Positions 1 to 5,110 of a stretch of 5,820 nt of DNA are shown in pieces. Numbering within the stretch: position 1 is the first letter of the stretch; each line of letters opens with the position of its first letter. This DNA is from an uncultured Chloroflexota bacterium (GTDB lineage: Bacteria > Chloroflexota > Anaerolineae > Anaerolineales > Villigracilaceae). The notes under the pieces were generated by a model. That model was not told the DNA's origin. It saw only the letters and a list, made by a program, of their open reading frames with translations, and made no database searches. The position numbers and the translations under genes are program-made. The DNA is taken from the NCBI GenBank assembly GCA_903837815.1, contig CAILWD010000273.1, positions 1 through 5,820 of the forward strand, given 5' to 3'.

Positions 1-287
1 ATGGTCAAAGTGCCAGCCAGAGTGCGGACGCCGTTGGTGCCAGTGCCGAATTTTTCCACCGCCTTCTTTGCGGCTTCGTTGATGCGCGGATGTCCCACCA
101 AACCCAGATAACTATACGAGGCATACATTCCCATCTTGCGCCCGTTGACCAGCACTTTGTTGCCGGGCAGGAGTTCCTGCACAGGCTGGTTATAGAAATA
201 CAGGTCGTTTGTCTTGAGATAGCGAATACGGTCGTTCATCGCCTTGATGCGGCGGGTGACGGCGTCGTTGGTGTTGTGGAAATCCAT
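1..287 (-). CDS. PLP-dependent alpha-oxoamine synthase family protein, N-terminal part (runs off left edge)
   Basis: This is the first 95 codons of a minus-strand gene, starting with ATG at 287-285 and continuing past position 1. The translation begins MDFHNTNDAV. It carries two stretches typical of the alpha-oxoamine synthase family (glycine C-acetyltransferase, 8-amino-7-oxononanoate synthase, 5-aminolevulinate synthase, serine palmitoyltransferase): SYSYLGLVGHP near residues 57-67, and GTGTNGVRTLAGT near residues 81-93. These enzymes condense an amino acid with an acyl thioester using pyridoxal phosphate and are cytoplasmic. The start is supported by a GGAGG ribosome site (294-298) six bases upstream. 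The catalytic lysine and PLP-binding region lie outside the window, so the substrate cannot be assigned. The family call is fairly sure; the subfamily is open. The gene is divergent from everything else here, so no operon link to the wall genes is implied. Confidence 0.85.
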   Translation of the reverse strand, partial: MDFHNTNDAVTRRIKAMNDRIRYLKTNDLYFYNQPVQELLPGNKVLVNGRKMGMYASYSYLGLVGHPRINEAAKKAVEKFGTGTNGVRTLAGTLT

Positions 288-293
288 GAAGTG

Positions 294-298
294 CCTCC
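294..298 (-). promoter_or_regulatory. Shine-Dalgarno site of the oxoamine synthase gene
   Basis: On the minus strand this reads GGAGG, six bases before the ATG at 287-285. It is the strongest ribosome binding site in the window and fixes the start of the partial gene. Confidence 0.75.
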
Positions 299-420
299 AA
301 AAGCAGAATGGAGCAAGTTTAGCCGAGGGACAAGGTTCTGTCTAGTTGCGCTGGCAATTTTACGCGCAATTTTGCCCGCGCGGTATTTTCTCAAGCCGCT
401 CTGCCCACTTCCTTTTCCGT

Positions 421-426
421 TATAAT
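421..426 (+). promoter_or_regulatory. Candidate -10 box upstream of the methyltransferase
   Basis: A perfect TATAAT hexamer sits about 118 bases before the ATG at 544. No good TTGACA-like element is found 16-18 bases upstream, so the call rests on the -10 match alone. If used, transcription would start near 433 and leave an untranslated leader of roughly 110 bases. Confidence 0.4.
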
Positions 427-532
427 CTTCTCAAACGTATCCAATTTAAGCGAGTACCTCACTGTGCGAGACCGCGCTTTCCAGACGCAACCTTCCGATC
501 AGATGCAGACTTATGCCCCTCGCGGTGACCAT

Positions 533-540
533 AAAAGGAG
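533..540 (+). promoter_or_regulatory. Ribosome binding site of the methyltransferase
   Basis: AAAAGGAG ends three bases before the ATG at 544. The purine run is a good Shine-Dalgarno match, though the spacing is on the short side. It supports 544 as the start. Confidence 0.65.
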
Positions 541-543
541 AGT

Positions 544-1164
544 ATGACAAATTTCGACGAACGCGCAAAAGATTGGGATTCAGACCCCATGAAAGTGATC
601 CGCGCCAAAACAGTTGCTGAAGCTATTCGTAACGCCATCCCGCTCACAGCGAAAATGTCGGCGCTGGAATATGGCTGCGGAACAGGATTGCTGAGCTTTG
701 TCCTGCAATCTGATCTGGGATATATCACCCTGGCTGATACTTCACAGGGAATGCTGGATGTGCTCGCGGAAAAAATCTCCGCTTCGGGCGTGGACAACAT
801 GACACCCCTCCGCCTCGACCTGTCTGTTGACCCCCTGCCCGGTCCAACCTTCGACCTGACCTACTCGCTGATGACCCTGCATCACATCGCAGACGCAAAG
901 GGCATCCTCAAAAAATTTCATGCCCTGCTCAAGCCGGGCGGCTGGTTGTGCGTTTCCGACCTCGACAGGGAGGATGGCACATTCCACACCGACGGTTCAA
1001 CCGACGTCCACCTGGGCTTTGCGCGCGACGAACTTCAGACATGGGTTGAAGAGGCAGGGTTTTCAGACGTAAAGTTTTCAACCGCATACGAGATCAAAAA
1101 GAAAATCGACGGCGTCGAAAAAACATTTCCCCTGTTTCTGCTCATTGCGCGCAAGGCAAATTGA
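544..1164 (+). CDS. Class I SAM-dependent methyltransferase
   Basis: The product is a 206-residue soluble protein with the Rossmann-like class I methyltransferase fold. Visible motifs, in order, are: the N-terminal FDERAKDWD (residues 4-12), a common opening in UbiE-like and Methyltransf_11/12 proteins; motif I LEYGCGTGLL (41-50), the glycine-rich SAM loop; an acidic residue D65 in LADTS at the end of strand 2, expected to contact the ribose hydroxyls; motif II around FDLTYSLMTLHHI (103-115); and LLKPGGWLCVSDLD (128-141), the motif III loop. The length is normal for a single-domain enzyme. AAAAGGAG precedes the start. The acceptor cannot be deduced: small molecules, quinones or lipids are all possible. 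There is no signal peptide or membrane segment, so it acts in the cytoplasm. It ends 69 bases before the amidase gene, which seems to have its own promoter, so a shared operon is doubtful. Confidence 0.9.
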   Translation: MTNFDERAKDWDSDPMKVIRAKTVAEAIRNAIPLTAKMSALEYGCGTGLLSFVLQSDLGYITLADTSQGMLDVLAEKISASGVDNMTPLRLDLSVDPLPGPTFDLTYSLMTLHHIADAKGILKKFHALLKPGGWLCVSDLDREDGTFHTDGSTDVHLGFARDELQTWVEEAGFSDVKFSTAYEIKKKIDGVEKTFPLFLLIARKAN

Positions 1165-1213
1165 AACTTCCTGCCGTTCCATCGCGTCCAGACTGCCGGT
1201 AATGGACAGGCAT

Positions 1214-1219
1214 TATAAT
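1214..1219 (+). promoter_or_regulatory. Candidate -10 box of the amidase operon, giving a very short leader
   Basis: TATAAT ends 14 bases before the amidase ATG at 1234. A start about seven bases downstream (near 1226) would leave a leader of only about eight bases, too short for a Shine-Dalgarno site, and none is visible in TTTGGACTTCAC. A weak -35 (CAGACT, 1189-1194) lies upstream with a rather long 19-base spacer. Confidence 0.5.
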
Positions 1220-1233
1220 CATTTGGACTTCAC

Positions 1234-2046
1234 ATGGAAACTTTATCTCAAACCCCGGAACCCAAGCCTGAACTCAAGCCCACGCCGAAGCGGCGGATGG
1301 TGAACGCCTTCGCGCCCACAGTGGGCGTCGCCGTTTTTCTGGCAACCCTCTTCACCGCGTGGACGCCCAACAGCCTGTTTGCCAGCAACCTTCAGGAACA
1401 GTTGCAGATGATGCTCACGCCGCAGGCGGCGCCGGAGGAAATCATCAACACGCCCCAGCCCCAATTGCGGATTGGCATTGTGGCGGGGCACAACGGCAAC
1501 GACTCCGGCGCGGTCTGCACCAATGAAGACGGCGAAGTTGACCTCACCGAAGCGGAAGTCAACCTGGAGATTGCCGAACTGGTGAAAAAGAACCTCGAGT
1601 CACAAGGCTTTCTGGTGGACCTGCTCAACGAGTTCGACACGCGCCTGAATGGATACCGCGCTGTGGCGCTGGTTTCCATCCACAACGATTCATGCGAATA
1701 TGTCAACGACGAAGCGACGGGATTCAAGGTGGCGTCGTCGCTCGATACGCGGGACATCAACCGTGCCCAACGTCTCAATGCCTGCCTGGTAGACAGGTAC
1801 CAGCGCGCCACCCAGATGACCTTCCACGCGGGCAGCATTACCGCCGACATGCGCGAGTATCACGCCTTCGCGGAAATCGACCCGAATACCATCACCGCCA
1901 TCATCGAAACGGGATTCCTTAACCTCGACCGCGAAATCCTGACCGGACAACCTGAATTGGTGGCAAGCGGGGTGACACAGGGAATCCTGTGCTTCATCAA
2001 CAACGAAAGTGTGATGCCGACCCCGTTCCCGACCACCGCGCCATGA
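1234..2046 (+). CDS. N-acetylmuramoyl-L-alanine amidase (Amidase_3 family), membrane-anchored or secreted
   Basis: This 270-residue protein is a zinc-dependent peptidoglycan amidase that would cut the bond between N-acetylmuramic acid and the first L-alanine of the stem peptide. A short Pro/Lys-rich cytoplasmic head (1-22) is followed by a hydrophobic segment (about 24-42), which is either an anchor or a signal peptide with possible cleavage after SLFA. The catalytic domain starts near residue 78. Expected zinc ligands are H86 (VAGHNG), E106 (LTEAEVNL) and H150 (VSIHND); the catalytic glutamate is E225 (IIETGFLN). All are present, so it should be active. Four cysteines (95, 154, 184, 253) in the exported part could form disulfides. 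The C-terminus is a short Pro/Thr tail. The start is well fixed: an in-frame TAA at 1216-1218 rules out anything upstream, although no ribosome site is present. Its stop overlaps the next gene as ATGA. Confidence 0.9.
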   Translation: METLSQTPEPKPELKPTPKRRMVNAFAPTVGVAVFLATLFTAWTPNSLFASNLQEQLQMMLTPQAAPEEIINTPQPQLRIGIVAGHNGNDSGAVCTNEDGEVDLTEAEVNLEIAELVKKNLESQGFLVDLLNEFDTRLNGYRAVALVSIHNDSCEYVNDEATGFKVASSLDTRDINRAQRLNACLVDRYQRATQMTFHAGSITADMREYHAFAEIDPNTITAIIETGFLNLDREILTGQPELVASGVTQGILCFINNESVMPTPFPTTAP

Positions 2047-2771
2047 ACCACGCTGCCCGAAAGACGTTCATCCTTTCGCTGATTATCGCCGTGTTTTTGA
2101 CCGGACTTGGGCTTGTGGCGTGGACGACGATTTCGTCGCCCGTCTTCGGGTTCACCCAAAGCCCGGTCGCGCCGACCCTCAGCCAGCCTTTCGCGCAGGT
2201 CCCGCTCAAAAAGCCGACCTTCACCGCCATCCCTCTGCCAACGAACAGCCCAATCCCGGAGATCCCTCCGACCGCCTCGCCGACAACGGAAGCGACGCCC
2301 GAATCTTTGGTTTACGCCGAACTCGTCGCCGATACGCCCATCCCTGACGGATATTCGAACACCACCCAATATGACCCTCCGCCATCCTACAGCGGGAACA
2401 AATACATCCTGGTGGACATCTCTGAACAGCACATGTACGTGTACGAAGGCGAGGCGCTGGTGAATGATTTTGTCTCATCCACCGGGATGAACAACGCCAC
2501 CCGCACCGGATATTTCAGCGTGCTGGATAAAATCCCCAGCGCCTACGGCGCCACCTGGGATATCTGGATGCCCAACTGGCTCGGCATTTACTGGGCGGGC
2601 AGCATGGAGAACGGAATCCACGCCCTGCCGATTTTGCCCAACGGCGGAACGCTTTGGGCGGGCTATCTCGGTGTGCCCATCTCCTACGGCTGTGTGGTGC
2701 TTGGAACCTACGAAGCCCAATGGCTGTACGACTGGGCAGACATCGGGACGCCGGTGGAAATCCGCTGGTAA
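2043..2771 (+). CDS. Membrane-anchored L,D-transpeptidase-like protein (YkuD) with SYGC variant active site
   Basis: This 242-residue protein has a signal-anchor helix (about 8-27), a Pro/Thr-rich extracellular linker (about 38-117) and a YkuD domain (about 120-242). YkuD enzymes use a cysteine to transfer stem peptides, making L,D-crosslinks in peptidoglycan or attaching proteins. Domain landmarks are KYILVDISEQHMYVYEGE (120-137), VSSTG (144-148), the candidate catalytic histidine H193 in NGIHALP, and the nucleophile C217 in ISYGCVVLG. The usual motif is SHGCxN; here the histidine is Y215 and the asparagine is V219, and the His-to-Cys gap is 24 residues rather than about 16. The start at 2043 overlaps the amidase stop by ATGA. 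A longer frame opens at 1989, but it lies inside the amidase and would put charged residues before the anchor helix. There is no ribosome site, so translational coupling is likely. Family call is strong; activity is less certain. Confidence 0.85.
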   Translation: MNHAARKTFILSLIIAVFLTGLGLVAWTTISSPVFGFTQSPVAPTLSQPFAQVPLKKPTFTAIPLPTNSPIPEIPPTASPTTEATPESLVYAELVADTPIPDGYSNTTQYDPPPSYSGNKYILVDISEQHMYVYEGEALVNDFVSSTGMNNATRTGYFSVLDKIPSAYGATWDIWMPNWLGIYWAGSMENGIHALPILPNGGTLWAGYLGVPISYGCVVLGTYEAQWLYDWADIGTPVEIRW

Positions 2772-2791
2772 CAATTTCAGACTAGAATGGT

Positions 2792-2797
2792 TATAAT
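2792..2797 (+). promoter_or_regulatory. Candidate -10 box of the second YkuD gene
   Basis: TATAAT sits 37 bases before the ATG at 2835. A partial -35 (GTAACA, 2768-2773, overlapping the previous stop codon) is 18 bases upstream. This suggests the second YkuD gene can be transcribed independently of the amidase pair. Confidence 0.45.
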
Positions 2798-2823
2798 TCC
2801 ACCAACCTGTTTGCCTTCCCTTC

Positions 2824-2830
2824 AAAGGTG
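2824..2830 (+). promoter_or_regulatory. Ribosome binding site of the second YkuD gene
   Basis: AAAGGTG ends four bases before the ATG at 2835 and supports that start. Confidence 0.55.
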
Positions 2831-2834
2831 ACCC

Positions 2835-3959
2835 ATGAATGAGCGTTTCATCGAATCCCGCAAAGTGATTGCCAGCGCGCGCGAAGCCCTGAGAAGGGGA
2901 GACATGGCGCGGGCGCGTCAACTGGCGGAACGCGCCGCGGAACTCGCTCCGCAGAGCGAAGACCCCTGGTTGATCCTGGCGGCGGTTGCGAGTCCGCGTG
3001 AGAGCGTGGAGTACATCCGCAAGGCGCTGGGAGCAAACCCGAACAGTCCGCGTGCAAAGAAGGGGATGGAGTGGGCGATGCAACGGTTGGGTGAAACGCC
3101 CGAAGCGGGGATCAGCCCGCAGGTCACACAGCAAACCCCGAGCGCGTCAAAGAGACCAGCGCCCAAGGCTGAGGCGAAGAATCCCAAAAAGCGGAGGTCC
3201 ATCCTGCCCATCCTTCTCATCCTCATGGGATGCGCGGTCTTTGCATTTGCCGCCTGGTCGGCAGTGACTTCGCCGGTGATGGCCTCCATTTTGAGTTTGG
3301 TCGCCACGCCGCAAGTGGAATCGAAACCGTTTGCGCAGGTGAACATCCCCAAGCCAGCGGCGCAGGTCAATGCCCCTGTTGCGACTCCAACCGAAGCGGG
3401 GATCGAATCTGCGCCGACGGAATTGGCCGCAGTCCAGCCGACGGTTGAACTAACCCTCGAAGTGGTGACACTTCCAACGGCTGAAATCGTCCCGCCAACT
3501 TCTGAATCGACGGGAGGGGTCTCTGCGGAAATCGTCGTCGATACGCCAACGCCGGAATACACCGAGCCGACCGCCGTGCCGAACGTCCCTCCGCAAATGG
3601 CAAGCGGCGAGCGCTGGATCGATGTTGACCTTTCGCAGCAGCGGTTGTACGCCTACGAAGGCGATGTGTTGATGAATTCGTTCATCGTTTCCACCGGCAC
3701 CTGGCAGACCCCCACCGTCACCGGCAATTTCAAGATTTGGGTCAAGGTGCGCTCGCAAGCCATGACCGGCCCCGGTTACTACCTGCCCGACGTTCCCTAC
3801 GTGATGTATTTTTACAAGGATTACGGCCTCCACGGCACATACTGGCACAATAATTTCGGCACGCCCATGAGTCATGGCTGTGTCAACCTCACCATCCCCG
3901 ACGCGGAATGGTTGTATGGTTTCGCCTCCGTCGGGACAACAGTCAATGTGCATGACTAG
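2835..3959 (+). CDS. L,D-transpeptidase (YkuD) with N-terminal TPR-like helical module and transmembrane segment
   Basis: The 374-residue product has four parts. Residues 1-87 form an Ala/Arg/Leu-rich helical region resembling tetratricopeptide repeats (ARQLAERAAELAP, then YIRKALGANPNSPRAKKG). A basic stretch (111-121) leads into one transmembrane helix (about 123-142). A long Pro/Thr/Val linker covers about 158-255. The YkuD domain fills about 259-374. The positive-inside rule puts the helical module in the cytoplasm and the catalytic domain outside. The active site is canonical: H333 (GLHGTYWH) and S346-H-G-C349-V-N351, sixteen residues apart, so a working cysteine transpeptidase acting on peptidoglycan stem peptides is expected. 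The linker resembles that of the preceding YkuD gene (PFAQV; AE-V-DTP-P), which suggests duplication. AAAGGTG precedes the start. The helical part may bind a cytoplasmic partner; that is inference. Confidence 0.9.
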   Translation: MNERFIESRKVIASAREALRRGDMARARQLAERAAELAPQSEDPWLILAAVASPRESVEYIRKALGANPNSPRAKKGMEWAMQRLGETPEAGISPQVTQQTPSASKRPAPKAEAKNPKKRRSILPILLILMGCAVFAFAAWSAVTSPVMASILSLVATPQVESKPFAQVNIPKPAAQVNAPVATPTEAGIESAPTELAAVQPTVELTLEVVTLPTAEIVPPTSESTGGVSAEIVVDTPTPEYTEPTAVPNVPPQMASGERWIDVDLSQQRLYAYEGDVLMNSFIVSTGTWQTPTVTGNFKIWVKVRSQAMTGPGYYLPDVPYVMYFYKDYGLHGTYWHNNFGTPMSHGCVNLTIPDAEWLYGFASVGTTVNVHD

Positions 3960-3970
3960 GAAAACTCTCT

Positions 3971-4042
3971 ACCACTAAGGACACCAAGTAACACAAAGGA
4001 AAACCATTTCACCCTTTGTGTACCTTTGTGACCCTTCGTGGT
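3971..4042. repeat. Imperfect inverted repeat built from CAC-N-AAGG units
   Basis: The left arm (3971-3999) and right arm (4013-4042) can pair over about 24 of 29 positions with one bulge around a 13-base loop; the inner nine pairs (ACACAAAGG with CCTTTGTGT) are perfect. Each arm is itself made of three near-repeats of CAC-N-AAGG every 9-11 bases. The element fills most of the gap between the second YkuD gene and the first Tat-exported one. As RNA it could be a long hairpin acting as terminator, attenuator or mRNA stabiliser. It has no trailing T-run, so it is not a classic intrinsic terminator. It could equally be a dispersed palindromic intergenic repeat. Confidence 0.7.
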
Positions 4043-4057
4043 TGGACAGATGCAAGA

Positions 4058-5077
4058 ATGAAATCGGACAAGCTCTCGCGGCGCGATTTTTTGAAATTGG
4101 GCGGACTGGGACTGGCGGGCTTATTCATGCCGCCCTTCGACTTTGAATATCCACCTGCCAATTTGCAGGGACGAGTCACCACGCGCATGACGTGGATGTA
4201 TGACCGCCCATCGATCGAGGGGACACAGGTCAAACTTTGCCCGAAGGATACCTTGCTCGAAATCACCAGCGGCACCATCAGCGAAGATGTGACCTCGCAT
4301 AACCGCGTCTGGTATCAGGTTGGGGCGGAAGGCTTTGTCTATTCCGGAAATATCCAGCCTGTACGGACGATTCTGAACGTCCCCCAAACCGACATCCCGC
4401 TCAGGGGTCTGCTTGCAGAAGTCAGCGTGCCGTACACCGATGGTCATACGGGACCGAAGGCAGACACCATCGCCGCCTACCGCATGTATTACGAGACGAC
4501 CCACTGGATCCTATCCGCCGCCACCGACGGGAATGGGCAGGTCTGGTACGAGATCCGCGACGACAAATTCAACGAGTCATATTACGCGCACGCCGAACAC
4601 TTCCGCATTATGGCCGAGGAAGAACTTGCACCGCTCTCGTCCGATGTCCCAGATGGAGAGAAGAAGATTCAAGTGAGGCTGGAACAACAAATTCTGATTG
4701 CCTACGAATATGGCATTCCAGTCTGCGCGTTGCCGGTGTCCACCGGCGGAATCTATCGCGCCGGCACCTACACCACGCCCAAAGGCGCGTTCATCACCTA
4801 CTACAAGCGTCCCTCGCGTCACATGGCTTCGGGCGACATCGCCGCCAGCGGCTTCGACCTGCCGGGCGTGCCCTGGGTGCAGTACATTACCGAAAGTGGG
4901 ATTTCGTTCCACGGGACCTTCTGGCATAATGACTTTGGTCGTCCGCGCTCGCATGGCTGTATCAACCTCTCGACACAGGGCGCGAAATGGCTCTACCGCT
5001 GGACAACTCCACAGGTCGCCATCAACAAGGAACTTTCGATTGGCGGCGTGGGAACGGATGTGGAGATTGTGTTGTAA
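4058..5077 (+). CDS. Tat-exported L,D-transpeptidase (YkuD) with two SH3-like domains
   Basis: The 339-residue protein begins with a near-ideal twin-arginine signal: LSRRDFLKLGG (residues 6-16), then a short hydrophobic run to about 24. This predicts export in a folded state by the Tat system. Two SH3b-like beta modules follow (about 38-104, with VWYQVGAEGFVYSGNIQPV, and about 118-188, with QVWYEIRDD); such modules often bind cell-wall components. The YkuD domain fills about 202-339, with H285 (SFHGTFWH) and S298-H-G-C301-I-N303, sixteen residues apart. The catalytic residues are intact, so L,D-transpeptidase activity on peptidoglycan is expected. The same frame is open upstream to an ATG at 4016, but that start lies inside the inverted repeat and would put 14 extra residues before the Tat motif, so 4058 is preferred. 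There is no strong ribosome site. The next gene is a paralogue 33 bases downstream, probably co-transcribed. Confidence 0.9.
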   Translation: MKSDKLSRRDFLKLGGLGLAGLFMPPFDFEYPPANLQGRVTTRMTWMYDRPSIEGTQVKLCPKDTLLEITSGTISEDVTSHNRVWYQVGAEGFVYSGNIQPVRTILNVPQTDIPLRGLLAEVSVPYTDGHTGPKADTIAAYRMYYETTHWILSAATDGNGQVWYEIRDDKFNESYYAHAEHFRIMAEEELAPLSSDVPDGEKKIQVRLEQQILIAYEYGIPVCALPVSTGGIYRAGTYTTPKGAFITYYKRPSRHMASGDIAASGFDLPGVPWVQYITESGISFHGTFWHNDFGRPRSHGCINLSTQGAKWLYRWTTPQVAINKELSIGGVGTDVEIVL

Positions 5078-5110
5078 GAAAATGAAAGCAAAGGAACGTC
5101 TGCTATAGAT

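Larger units (their letters stand above)
288..543. other. Divergent intergenic region between oxoamine synthase and methyltransferase genes
   Basis: This 256-bp stretch separates two divergently transcribed genes and should hold both promoters. It contains a TATAAT box at 421-426 for the plus strand. A GCAATTTT octamer occurs twice, at 354-361 and 366-373, twelve bases apart. AAAAGGAG at 533-540 lies just before the methyltransferase. I see no convincing conserved gene, tRNA or strong terminator hairpin. The short open frames crossing it have no recognisable protein features and no ribosome site. Confidence 0.6.

Noticed and set aside
90..425. Open frame on the plus strand overlapping the oxoamine synthase gene
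   Set aside because: It lies antisense to a clear family match, has no ribosome site, and its translation shows no recognisable domain.
346..528. Short plus-strand open frame of 60 codons in the divergent intergenic region
   Set aside because: It spans the likely -10 box at 421-426, has no ribosome site, and its composition looks like translated non-coding DNA.
1186..1207. Possible hairpin (GTCCA with TGGAC) after the methyltransferase
   Set aside because: Only five base pairs with a 12-base loop and no T-run; too weak to call a terminator.
1989..2042. Earlier in-frame start for the first YkuD protein
   Set aside because: It lies wholly inside the amidase gene and adds a charged stretch before the anchor helix; the ATGA overlap at 2043 is the more natural start.
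1860..2432. Minus-strand open frame of 190 codons across the amidase and first YkuD gene
   Set aside because: Arg/Gly-rich translation typical of a shadow frame in GC-rich DNA; both plus-strand genes there have clear catalytic motifs.
2475..3562. Minus-strand open frames opposite the YkuD genes (2475-3134 and 2918-3562)
   Set aside because: They are antisense to well-supported genes, show no domains, and arise from the codon bias of the real frame.
4016..4057. Earlier in-frame start for the first Tat-exported protein
   Set aside because: It would be encoded by the arm of the inverted repeat and place 14 unrelated residues before the Tat signal; 4058 gives a normal signal length.
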